Assembly: GCA_964586455.1 (NCBI GenBank)
Contig: CAZPHV010000021.1
Span: 1 to 64,000, forward strand
DNA from: Aquimonas sp964586455
GTDB lineage: Bacteria; Pseudomonadota; Gammaproteobacteria; Xanthomonadales; Xanthomonadaceae
Length of the DNA: 64,000 nucleotides
Reading direction: 5' to 3'
Shown here: positions 56,487 to 64,000 of the stretch, one piece after another
Position numbering within the stretch: position 1 is the first letter of the stretch
Layout: every line of letters starts with the position of its first letter
Notes under the pieces: model-generated
Seen by the model: the letters and a program-made list of their open reading frames with translations, nothing else
Told to the model about the DNA's origin: nothing
Databases searched by the model: none
Made by a program: the position numbers and the translations under genes

Positions 56487-58031
56487 TCAGCCGCCCGCGC
56501 GCAGATGGCGCGCCTGTCGCTTGGGCGTGGCGCCCGCGTTCTGCGAGCCGCGCTGGCGCGGCAACGGCGCGGGGCTGTCGGCAGGTTCGAAGTCGAAGCG
56601 CGAGCGGCCGCCCGCGGCGCGGTAGTCCTCAACCAGGGCACGATCGATGATTTCCGTGGGCGCGTCGGCCAAGCCGAGCAGGTGATCGCGAAGCAGCAAA
56701 ACAAGCCGCTCGTGGGCGATGGCGTGGGTCTGGCTGACGCGCGCGTACAAGGCATCGCTGAAGGCGAGGAAACGTGCGAACGGCGACTCGCCCAGCAGCA
56801 GTGCCAGGGTGCGCGGGAAACGGCCCGAGTTGGCGACCAGGTCCCAATAGCGGGCGAAACGCGATAGCCGCTGCAGGGTGGCGAAGTCGAGCTCGCGGGT
56901 CGACAGGATGTTGTAGGGCGGGTCGGGGTTGAAGCGCAGGTCGAACGCGGCGGTGTGGCGTGCGATCGGCGCTCCGCGCAGGCGCTTCAGAATGCCGAAC
57001 TGGATTTCGTGCGGGGCCAGCGCCACCAGCCGATCGAAACCGGCGGCGAAGCTGGCCATGTCCTCGCCGGGCAGGCCGGCGATCAGGTCGACATGCAGAT
57101 GCGCGCGGCTGTGCTCGCGCAGCCAGCGCAGGTTGGCTTCGGCGGCTTCGTCGTTCTGTCGCCGCGACACGCGTGCCTGCACTTCGGGGTTGAAGCTCTG
57201 GATGCCGATCTCGAACTGCAGGCTGCCGGGCGGGAAGCGCGCGATCAGCGCCTTCAGGCGTTCGGGCAGATGGTCGGGGATCAGCTCGAAGTGCACGAAC
57301 AGCGGGTCGTCCGGGGCGGCTTCGAGCTTGTCGAGGAAGAACTCGAGAATCGCCAGCGAGGTGTCTACCTTGAGGTTGAAGGTTCGGTCGACGAACTTGA
57401 ACTGGCGCGCGCCGCGGGCGTAGAGATCATCCAGCGCCTGCAGGAACGCTGGCAGCGGGAACGGCCAGGCGGTCTTGTCGAGCGCGGACAGGCAGAACTC
57501 GCACTTGAAGGGGCAGCCGCGCGAGGCTTCGACATACAGGTGCCGGCGCTGCAGGTCGTCGTCGCTGTACTCGGCGTAGGGCATTGCCAGCTCGGCCAGC
57601 GGCGGCTGCGCCCCCGGAATGAGCTTGCCGGCAGGCGGTGTGCCTGCGAGCAGGGCGCGCGCGAGCTCGGCGAAGCTGACATCGCCCCAGCCGGTGATGA
57701 CGTAGTCGGCGAGCGCGCAGATGCGCTGTTGATCGGTCTCGTGGCTGACCTCGGGGCCGCCGAGGACGATCTTCAGTTCCGGCGCGACCACGCGCAGCTG
57801 GGCGACCACGCGGGTGGTTTCCTCGACGTTCCAGATGTAGACGCCGAGGCCAATGATGCGGGGTGATTCGGCCAGCAGCTTCTCGACGATTTCCTCGGTC
57901 TTCTGGCCGATCACGAACTCGCGGATGACGGAGTCATCTCGCAGCTCGCCGAGGTTGGCGCGCAGGCAGCGCAGGCCCATCGAGGCGTGGGCGAAACGGG
58001 CGTTGAGGGTGGCAAGGACGATGGCAGGCAT
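56487..58031 (-). CDS. B12-binding domain radical SAM protein (DUF4080-type)
   Basis: A 514-aa protein from ATG 58031 (MPAIVLATLNARFAHASMGL). An N-terminal cobalamin-binding domain (about 1-140) precedes the radical SAM core, with the [4Fe-4S] motif CPFKCEFC (C173, C177, C180). The C-terminal extension fits DUF4080. It should perform a radical methylation or rearrangement; no substrate is indicated. A decayed copy of its last part lies beyond the dioxygenase. Confidence 0.85.
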   Translation of the reverse strand: MPAIVLATLNARFAHASMGLRCLRANLGELRDDSVIREFVIGQKTEEIVEKLLAESPRIIGLGVYIWNVEETTRVVAQLRVVAPELKIVLGGPEVSHETDQQRICALADYVITGWGDVSFAELARALLAGTPPAGKLIPGAQPPLAELAMPYAEYSDDDLQRRHLYVEASRGCPFKCEFCLSALDKTAWPFPLPAFLQALDDLYARGARQFKFVDRTFNLKVDTSLAILEFFLDKLEAAPDDPLFVHFELIPDHLPERLKALIARFPPGSLQFEIGIQSFNPEVQARVSRRQNDEAAEANLRWLREHSRAHLHVDLIAGLPGEDMASFAAGFDRLVALAPHEIQFGILKRLRGAPIARHTAAFDLRFNPDPPYNILSTRELDFATLQRLSRFARYWDLVANSGRFPRTLALLLGESPFARFLAFSDALYARVSQTHAIAHERLVLLLRDHLLGLADAPTEIIDRALVEDYRAAGGRSRFDFEPADSPAPLPRQRGSQNAGATPKRQARHLRAGG

Positions 58032-58175
58032 CCGCACAGGGTACGGGCTGCGGTGGCGTTGGCGGAAATCGGAGGCGTGTCGGTCAACCGCGTTCCCGAA
58101 GCCCATGCGCGGGGCGAGGCCAGGAGCCTCGACCCGCGAGGTGGACGCTCGGGTGAGTGACAAGCCCCGGATGCC

Positions 58176-58316
58176 ATGGTGGGCCAGGGCCCACCCTATG
58201 CGTTATCGGAGAGGCGATGCCCTGATGCTCACGGGCCGCAGCGCTAGCGCGGAGCAGCGGTCGAAGGGACCGGGCTACGCTCGAAGGGCTGGATAGGGTG
58301 GGCCCTGGCCCACCAT
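58176..58316. mobile_element. 141-bp element with perfect 24-bp terminal inverted repeats
   Basis: Positions 58176-58199 (ATGGTGGGCCAGGGCCCACC and 4 more bases) are the exact reverse complement of 58293-58316. The 93-bp interior encodes nothing. No target-site duplication was seen. Its ends resemble the 46507-46598 repeats. It is a candidate miniature inverted-repeat element mobilised in trans. The rest of the 58032-58392 gap holds no other feature I could see. Confidence 0.75.
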
Positions 58317-58392
58317 GAGCACGACACCGCCTCACCCCACGTCTCGCCCTCCAGAACGCGCCGAGCAGATGGAGCGCAGCCCGCTGATCGCC

Positions 58393-59424
58393 TCAGCGCT
58401 TCTGAAACCGGTAGTGCGCCACCAGCCACTCGTTGCCGCCGGCGTAGCCGAACAGCTCGGCGCAGGCCATCCAGAACATGCGCCAGCGCTGCGCCCAGAT
58501 CTTCGCCTCGGCCTTGCCGTACACGTCCTCGAAGAGGCGCAGGATCTCGTCGGCGTGGCGGTCCTGGTTTTCCAGCCAGTGGTTGCTGGTGCGCTCGTAG
58601 TGGGTACCCGACAACCGCCACTGTTCCTCCAGCCGCAGATGCTCCTGGAAGTGCAGAAACGTATCGGCCGCCGGCATCAGGCCGCCGGTGAAGAAGTAAC
58701 GGCCCATCCAGTTGTCCTCGCCTTCGGTCTCGAAGGGGTACATCAGCTCGCGGTGGCAGAACACGTGGCAGAACAGCTTGCCGCCGGAGTCGAGCCAGCC
58801 GCTGATGCGCTCGAACAGGGTGCGGTAATTGCGCACGTGTTCGAACATCTCGACCGAGACCACGCGGTCGAAGCGGCGCTCGCCGAGGTCCAGCACGTTG
58901 ACGTCGCGGGTCAGGATCTCGACGTTGTTCAGACCGCGCTTCGCGCACTGGCCGAGGATGTGTTCGCGCTGGCTGGCCGAGTTCGAGACGCCAAGAATGC
59001 GCGCGTTCGGAAAACGCTCGGCCATCCACAGGGTGAGCGAGCCCCAGCCGCAGCCGAGTTCGAGGATGCGCATCCCGTCAGCGAGTTCGGCGCGCTCGCC
59101 GTACAGCGCGAGCATCGCCTCTTCCGCCTGGTCCAGCGTCTCGGTGCCGGTCGGGTAGTAGCAGCTGCTGTACTTCAGTCGCTTGCCCAGGCTCAGCTCG
59201 AAAAAGCGCGCCGGCACTTCGTAGTGCTGACGGTTGGCGGCGTCGGTTTCGATCGCCAGCGGGCTCGAACGCAGGCCGTCGAGCAGGGCGCGGAAGCGCG
59301 TCCAGGCGGCAACGGCGTCGCCGTTGTGTTCTTCGCGCAGGCGCTGCGCGCACAGGCGGCGGATGCCGAGTCGGGTCAGGGCATCGGGCACCAGCCCGCG
59401 TTCGCAGAGGTCGATCAGGCTCAT
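58393..59424 (-). CDS. Cfa-type SAM methyltransferase (lipid cluster, copy 1)
   Basis: A 343-aa methyltransferase of the cyclopropane-fatty-acid synthase family. The SAM site is ILELGCGWGSLTLWMAERFP; VSVEMFEHV and a YYPTG-type acyl-site stretch follow. It is shorter than E. coli Cfa and lacks its N-terminal domain. The last gene of a run of six on the minus strand; it may add a methyl or methylene group to a lipid double bond. The start MSLIDLCER follows DUF1295 by 34 bp. Confidence 0.85.
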   Translation of the reverse strand: MSLIDLCERGLVPDALTRLGIRRLCAQRLREEHNGDAVAAWTRFRALLDGLRSSPLAIETDAANRQHYEVPARFFELSLGKRLKYSSCYYPTGTETLDQAEEAMLALYGERAELADGMRILELGCGWGSLTLWMAERFPNARILGVSNSASQREHILGQCAKRGLNNVEILTRDVNVLDLGERRFDRVVSVEMFEHVRNYRTLFERISGWLDSGGKLFCHVFCHRELMYPFETEGEDNWMGRYFFTGGLMPAADTFLHFQEHLRLEEQWRLSGTHYERTSNHWLENQDRHADEILRLFEDVYGKAEAKIWAQRWRMFWMACAELFGYAGGNEWLVAHYRFQKR

Positions 59425-59458
59425 CGGGCGTGGGATCTCGAAGGGAAAGGGCGGGGCA

Positions 59459-60253
59459 TCAGTCGCGCGCGCGGCGCGGCGGCCAGGGGAAGAACATGCT
59501 GACTTCCTGCTGGTAGCGGCGGTAGTTCTCACCGCGCGAGCGCAGGGCCTGCTGCTCGGTGTAGGGAATCCCGGTGACCCACAGCAGCGAGACCAGCATC
59601 GCGACCGGGCCGAGCAGGCTCAACCACCACAGCGGCGAGCCCCAAGCCAGCAATACGTAGGCGAACCAGTGCAGCCACTCGAAGAAGTAGTTCGGGTGGC
59701 GCGACCAGTTCCACAGGCCAACTCGGCAGGTCTTGCCGCGGTTGCCGGGACAGCCTCGGAACTTCGCGAGCTGCATGTCGGCCAGGCTTTCGCCGGCCAG
59801 GCTGCCCACCCAGACGAGCACGCCGAGCAGCATGGGCAAGGACAGCCCGGCATGTGGATTCGTCGCCACCGCGAGGAAGGGCAACGAGAACAGCACGACG
59901 AGCAGGGCCTGCGCCATGAAGAAGCCGAAGAACTTGCCCTGGTGACCCTGCCAGTGCTCGCGCAGGGCGGCATAGCGCCCATCCTCGGCCTCGTGCAGCA
60001 CCCGCGCCAGCAGATGCAGGGCGAGGCGTACGCCCCAGATCCCCGCCAGCATCGCGATGAGCAAGCGCGGCACGCCGGCGCCGGGGCCGAAGCTGCCGTA
60101 GAACAGGGCGGCGGCAGCGAGCAGTCCCGCCCAGGCGACATCGACATAGCCGGCGTTGCGGGTGCGGATCTGCAGCAGCCAGACCGCGCTCATGCCGAGC
60201 GCCGCGATCGCGGCGGTGCCGAGCAGCAATGTGGTGGGACTCAAGCTCGCCAT
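59459..60253 (-). CDS. DUF1295 membrane protein (steroid 5-alpha reductase-like)
   Basis: A 264-aa integral membrane protein with about six segments. The C-terminal LWNWSRHPNYFFEWLHWFAY and YTEQQALRSRGENYRRYQQE motifs place it in the DUF1295 / 3-oxo-5-alpha-steroid 4-dehydrogenase superfamily, which reduces or methylates lipid substrates with NADPH or SAM. Substrate unknown. It sits between two Cfa-type genes and abuts DUF2878 (gap of 1 bp). Confidence 0.85.
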   Translation of the reverse strand: MASLSPTTLLLGTAAIAALGMSAVWLLQIRTRNAGYVDVAWAGLLAAAALFYGSFGPGAGVPRLLIAMLAGIWGVRLALHLLARVLHEAEDGRYAALREHWQGHQGKFFGFFMAQALLVVLFSLPFLAVATNPHAGLSLPMLLGVLVWVGSLAGESLADMQLAKFRGCPGNRGKTCRVGLWNWSRHPNYFFEWLHWFAYVLLAWGSPLWWLSLLGPVAMLVSLLWVTGIPYTEQQALRSRGENYRRYQQEVSMFFPWPPRRARD

Positions 60254-60254
60254 C

Positions 60255-60782
60255 TCATACCGCCTGCGGTGCGCGCTTCAGGCGCTCGGCCAGCGCGAGC
60301 AGCAGGGGTGTCACGATGCCCCAGACGGCACCGATCACCGCCAGCGTCAGCCAGACACTGCTGTTCAGATCCACCGCATTCCAGACGCGTGCGGCCAGCC
60401 AGTACGCCAGCGGGCCGCCGATCAGGCCGAGCAGCACGGCCAGCAGCGGTCGTCGCTTCAGTGAATCCATCGAGTGGTTCAAGGTCAACGCGAAGGCGAC
60501 CCAAAGCGCCACGATCCACACCGGCGCGGCGAAGTCCCAGGGCAGCGGCGTGCGGAAGGTCAGCAGGCCTGACAGCACCAAGGCGCTGTCGATGACGAAC
60601 CCGGCGCCTGCTGCGATCGCCATGAGCTTCAGGTCTGCCCTCGGAGCGCTCGACAGCGGCACCTGCCAGGCGGCAAACACCAGCACCGCCAGCGGACCCG
60701 CCCACCACCAGCCTTGAGCTGCGCCGCCCACCGTGGCCATCCAGACCAGTTGGAAACTCACCAGATTCGCGATCAGCTTCAT
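60255..60782 (-). CDS. DUF2878 membrane protein
   Basis: A 175-aa protein with about five membrane segments (MKLIANLVSFQLVWMATVGG onward). It fits DUF2878, a family of unknown function found with DUF1365 and Cfa-type genes. The ATG at 60782 overlaps the stop of the upstream methyltransferase by 4 bp (ATGA), so it is translationally coupled in this operon. Confidence 0.8.
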   Translation of the reverse strand: MKLIANLVSFQLVWMATVGGAAQGWWWAGPLAVLVFAAWQVPLSSAPRADLKLMAIAAGAGFVIDSALVLSGLLTFRTPLPWDFAAPVWIVALWVAFALTLNHSMDSLKRRPLLAVLLGLIGGPLAYWLAARVWNAVDLNSSVWLTLAVIGAVWGIVTPLLLALAERLKRAPQAV

Positions 60783-62119
60783 GCGCACGCGCCGGCGCGA
60801 TCGACAGCGCTCAGGTCGGGCAGGTATTCGGCGCGCTGGCAGCGCGGCGCGGTCAGTAGCAGCTGGACGTCGCCGATCGAGCGCTCGATGAAGCCGCCCT
60901 CGCAGTAGCAGAGGTAGAACTCCCACATGCGGATGAAGCGCTCCGGATAGCCGAGTGCTCTCACCTCATCCAAGCGGGAGAGGAAGCGCTGGCGCCAGTG
61001 GCGCAGGGTCAGCGCATAACTCGGGCCGATGTCCTCGAGGTTGTAGAGCTTCAGATCGGTCGAGCGCGCGATCGCGCCCTGCATGGCGTGGATCGAGGGG
61101 ATGAAGCTGCCCGGGAAGATGAAGCGCTTGATGAAGTCGACGGCCTTCAGCGCGACCTCATAGCGGTGATCTTCAATCGTGATCGCTTGAATCAGCGCCA
61201 TGCCGTCGGGCTTCAGCAAGCTGCGGACCTTGGCGAAATAGGTGTCGAGGTACTGGTGGCCGATGGCTTCGATCATCTCGATCGAGACCAGCTTGTCGTA
61301 GCTGCCGGTAAGGTCGCGGTAGTCGGTCAGCAGTACGGTGATGCGGTCGGACAGGCCGGCGGCTTCGATGCGCGCCAAAGCCAGATCGCGTTGTTCCTTC
61401 GACAGAGTCGTGGTGGTGACCTGCACGCCGTAGTGGCGCGCCGCGTGGATCGCAAAACCGCCCCAGCCAGTGCCGATTTCGACGACATGCTCGCCCGGCT
61501 TCAACGCGAGCTTCTGGCAGATCCGATCCAGCTTGCGGGTCGATGCGACCTCAAGCGACTCGGTCGGATCATCGAACACCGCCGCGCTGTACATCAGGTT
61601 CTCGCATAGAAACAGCTTGAACAGATCGTTGCCGAGGTCGTAGTGGGCGGCGATGTTACGGCGGCTGCCGGAGCGGGTGTTGCGCTGCAGGCTATGCCAG
61701 GCCCGGAGCGCCCAGCCACCCAACCGGGCCAGCCCGCCTTCCATCGCGTCCAGCAGATCGCGATTGATGACCAGAATGCGCACCAGGGTGACCAGATCGC
61801 TGCACTGCCAGTGGCCGTCCATATAGGACTCGCCGGCGCCGACCGAGCCCTGCGCTGCGACCATTCTGTAAAACGAGGGATCAAAAATGTGGATGCGGCA
61901 GCGCAGGGTTTCGCGGCCTTCGACCGCCCGCCCCAGCTTGACCTGGCCCTCGGCGTCCTCAATCAGTACCTCGCATTCGCGCAGGTCGGCAAGGCGGCGC
62001 AGCAGCTGAGCACGCAGCTTCCGGTCCAGACCCTTGAGGGCAGCCATCGGCAGCCCGTCAAGCGGGCTGCTCAAGGTTTCTCCGGAACTCAAGGAGCCGG
62101 CTTCAGTACGGGAATTCAT
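60779..62119 (-). CDS. cfa: Cyclopropane-fatty-acyl-phospholipid synthase family protein (copy 2)
   Basis: A 446-aa protein with the two-domain layout of Cfa: an N-terminal lipid-binding part (about 30-130, with YMDGHW) and the methyltransferase core (about 160-430, IEIGTGWGGFAIHAARHYGV-like). The active site ALIQAITIEDHRY and NAL-type motif are present. It transfers a methylene group from SAM to unsaturated fatty acids in phospholipids, making membranes more stable. The assignment to true Cfa versus a sister methyltransferase is uncertain. Confidence 0.8.
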   Translation of the reverse strand: MNSRTEAGSLSSGETLSSPLDGLPMAALKGLDRKLRAQLLRRLADLRECEVLIEDAEGQVKLGRAVEGRETLRCRIHIFDPSFYRMVAAQGSVGAGESYMDGHWQCSDLVTLVRILVINRDLLDAMEGGLARLGGWALRAWHSLQRNTRSGSRRNIAAHYDLGNDLFKLFLCENLMYSAAVFDDPTESLEVASTRKLDRICQKLALKPGEHVVEIGTGWGGFAIHAARHYGVQVTTTTLSKEQRDLALARIEAAGLSDRITVLLTDYRDLTGSYDKLVSIEMIEAIGHQYLDTYFAKVRSLLKPDGMALIQAITIEDHRYEVALKAVDFIKRFIFPGSFIPSIHAMQGAIARSTDLKLYNLEDIGPSYALTLRHWRQRFLSRLDEVRALGYPERFIRMWEFYLCYCEGGFIERSIGDVQLLLTAPRCQRAEYLPDLSAVDRAGACA

Positions 62120-62185
62120 GCGGTGGTTGCCACTGGCTGCGGGTTCGAGGGACAGACTGCACCGAGGTGCGTCGACTGCGCGTCA

Positions 62186-63001
62186 TCACGAATGTGTTTT
62201 GCGTGGGTGATCGTGAACCGGGTTGCGCTTCAACCACAGCCGCAGCGCCTGCCAGTGAATCGCGAGCAGCACTCGCGCCGTCATCCACGGATGCCTCAGC
62301 AGACAGCCTGCGAGCACCGCGCCGCTGAGGGGGCGCTTGCGCAGGGTGAGGGTCGCGTCAAAGTCGCGGCCGTCGGCGCGCTCGATGTTCATGTGCACGA
62401 AAAGCTGCGCGTCCGGCGCATTGAAGCGCCAGTCGTAGCCGCGATCCATCGGCATGAAGGGCGAGACGTGGAAGCGCTTGTCGAAGCGCCAGCGCAGCGA
62501 AGTTGCCGTGGTCGCCGGCGCCGACGGGTCGGCTGCAGCCGGTTCCGCTTCGCCCACCGGCAGCACATAGCTGTGGCGCTCCTTCCACGGCGTGTTGGTG
62601 ATCTCGGCGACGATGCCCTCCAGCGTTTCGCCGTCCGGCTTGAAGCAGTAGTAGAAGCTGACGGGGTTGAAGCTGTAGCCGAAGTAGCGAAGATGGCTCA
62701 GCAGACGGATCGGTCCTTCGGGCCGATAGCCCGCGACTTCGGCGAAACGCCGGCGCACGGCTTCGTCCAGCGGCAAAGCGGGATCGCCCAGGTAATCCTC
62801 GCGATGGAAGGCGGCGAGGTTGCGGCGACCGATCGACCACAGCCAGCGGCCCGCGAACACACGATCAAGTTCGCTGAGGTCGAGGTAGAGCATGAACAGC
62901 GGATACCGGAACGCATGCGGGTGCGGCGCATGCCGACGGTGCTGCACCCGACCGACATAGACCGCGCTGGCGAGCGGCGGCATGTCGGTCGACCGCTTCA
63001 T
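62186..63001 (-). CDS. DUF1365 protein
   Basis: A 271-aa protein with the DUF1365 signatures YVGRVQHRRHAPHPHAFRYP, YFGYSFNPVSFYYCFKPDG, EITNTPWKERHSYVLP and FHVSPFMPMD. The family always accompanies a flavin oxidoreductase and a Cfa-type methyltransferase; its role is unknown, but acyl-chain handling is suspected. It overlaps the preceding oxidoreductase by 4 bp (ATGA). A 66-bp gap separates it from cfa. Confidence 0.88.
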   Translation of the reverse strand: MKRSTDMPPLASAVYVGRVQHRRHAPHPHAFRYPLFMLYLDLSELDRVFAGRWLWSIGRRNLAAFHREDYLGDPALPLDEAVRRRFAEVAGYRPEGPIRLLSHLRYFGYSFNPVSFYYCFKPDGETLEGIVAEITNTPWKERHSYVLPVGEAEPAAADPSAPATTATSLRWRFDKRFHVSPFMPMDRGYDWRFNAPDAQLFVHMNIERADGRDFDATLTLRKRPLSGAVLAGCLLRHPWMTARVLLAIHWQALRLWLKRNPVHDHPRKTHS

Positions 63002-64000
63002 TGCGGCCAGCGCACGCCGAGCGCGCGCACCACGTCGATGCCCGAGCGGATGCCGTCCTCGTGAAAGCCCCAGCCCCAGTAGGCGCCGGCGTACCAGATC
63101 CGATCGACGCCGTTGATCTCGGCGCGGCGCCCCTGTGCGGCGACACTGGCGTGGGTGTACTCGGGGTGCGCATAGCGCATGCGCGCAATGATCTTGGCGG
63201 GGTCGATCGCGGCCGTGCGATTCAAAGTCACCACGAAGGGTTCGCGTGAGCTCAGCCCCTGCAGCAGGTTCATGCAGTAGCTGACCGTGCAGTCGGCGCT
63301 GGGCTCGGCCGGGATGTGCGCATTCCAGGCCGCCCAGGCGCGCGGATTCTTCGGCAGCAGGCGCGCGTCGGTGTGCAGCACGGTCTCGTTGGCCTGGAAG
63401 CGGATCGCGCCCAGCACCTCGCGTTCGCGCTCGGTCGGATCATCAAGCAGTTTCAAGGCCTGATCGCTGTGGCAGGCCAGTACGGCCTGGTCAAAGGTTT
63501 CCGCGTAGTGGGGCGTGGTGATCTCGACGCCGCCCTCGACCCGGCGTACGGCCTGCACCGGTGAAGACAGTCGCGCCTCGACCCGCCAGCGGCTCTCGAG
63601 TGCGCGGATGTAGGCGCGGGAGCCGCCCTTGACGACCCGCCAGGTCGGGCGCGCACTCGCGCTCAGCATGTGGTGGTTGGCCATGAACTGCACCAGATAG
63701 CGCGCTGGAAACTGCAGTACGCGATCCGACGGCGAGCTCCACAGTGCCGAAGCCATGGGAATCAGGTGCTCGTCGATGAACATCGGCGAGTAGCGATGCT
63801 CGCGCAGGTAGTCCCCCAGCGCTGGGCCCTGCGCGTCGCCCTCCAGCAGGGCCGGAGACTCGCGATAGAAGCGAAGGATGTCGGCGACCATCCGGTAGAA
63901 GCGCGGGCGCAGCAGGTTGCGACGCTGGCAGAACAAGCCGTTCAGGGTGCCGGCGTTGTACTCCAGCCCGGTGCGCTCGCTGTGCACCGAAAAGCTCATC
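62998..64000 (-). CDS. Flavin-dependent amine oxidase-like protein (partial, 5' end outside the window)
   Basis: At least 333 residues of an NAD(P)/FAD-binding oxidoreductase; the N-terminal dinucleotide motif lies beyond the right edge. Family features seen are MSFSVHSERTGLEYNAGTLN, WRVVKGGSRAYIRAL and the C-terminal GVDRIWYAGAYWGWGFHEDG, the flavin-contacting end. Such proteins oxidise or desaturate an acyl chain beside Cfa-type methyltransferases. It is the most upstream gene of the lipid operon visible here. Confidence 0.88.
   Translation of the reverse strand, partial: MSFSVHSERTGLEYNAGTLNGLFCQRRNLLRPRFYRMVADILRFYRESPALLEGDAQGPALGDYLREHRYSPMFIDEHLIPMASALWSSPSDRVLQFPARYLVQFMANHHMLSASARPTWRVVKGGSRAYIRALESRWRVEARLSSPVQAVRRVEGGVEITTPHYAETFDQAVLACHSDQALKLLDDPTEREREVLGAIRFQANETVLHTDARLLPKNPRAWAAWNAHIPAEPSADCTVSYCMNLLQGLSSREPFVVTLNRTAAIDPAKIIARMRYAHPEYTHASVAAQGRRAEINGVDRIWYAGAYWGWGFHEDGIRSGIDVVRALGVRWPQ

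Overview
The window reads as the chromosome of a GC-rich gammaproteobacterium of the order Lysobacterales (Xanthomonadales). Four things point there: an E. coli-like S10-spc-alpha ribosomal order with no rpmJ after secY; proC-yggS divergent from pilT-pilU; thrS-infC-rpmI-rplT-pheS-pheT-ihfA-merR in one run; and dispersed GGGATTCG repeats plus secreted proteins ending in FADGFE, both of which I associate with this order. The species cannot be named from sequence alone.

Layout. 1-13.9 kb: the 3' end of tuf, then 26 ribosomal, secY and rpoA genes on the + strand, closed by a strong terminator after rplQ. An unusual 8-bp tandem repeat lies between rpoA and rplQ. 14-16.2 kb: dsbB and a class II DAHP synthase. 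16.5-21 kb: two overlapping genes for exported amidohydrolase-like proteins. 21.2-24.7 kb (minus): a histidine phosphatase, a DUF4426 protein, a YggT protein, proC and yggS, divergent from pilT-pilU (24.8-27.2 kb). 27.3-35.2 kb: thrS, infC (AUC start codon), rpmI, rplT, pheS, pheT, ihfA and a MerR-type regulator, followed by tRNA-Pro(GGG). 35.7-44.5 kb: proline iminopeptidase and an alpha-glucan locus (GH13 glucosidase, exported pullulanase, lipoprotein amylo-1,6-glucosidase) sharing a GCATACGTATGC operator-like palindrome. 44.5-51.7 kb: mscS, a secreted esterase, a DUF6445 protein and two delta-60 repeat proteins ending in FADGFE. 51.9-58 kb: a Ser/Thr kinase convergent with an ECF sigma factor, an intradiol dioxygenase, a radical-SAM gene remnant and the intact radical-SAM gene. 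58.4-64 kb (minus): a lipid-modification operon (flavin oxidoreductase, DUF1365, two Cfa-type methyltransferases, DUF2878, DUF1295) running off the right edge.

Functional themes are translation, type IV pilus retraction, alpha-glucan use, and modification of membrane fatty acids. The most unusual signals are an IgGFc-binding-like domain that splits one delta-60 repeat and sits in lower-GC DNA; a 182-bp inverted-repeat element inserted in frame in the pullulanase catalytic barrel; a radical-SAM gene remnant directly behind the dioxygenase; a 141-bp element with perfect 24-bp inverted ends; a possible Thr-codon attenuator before thrS; and seven 8-bp units carrying GATC and DnaA-box-like sequence behind rpoA.
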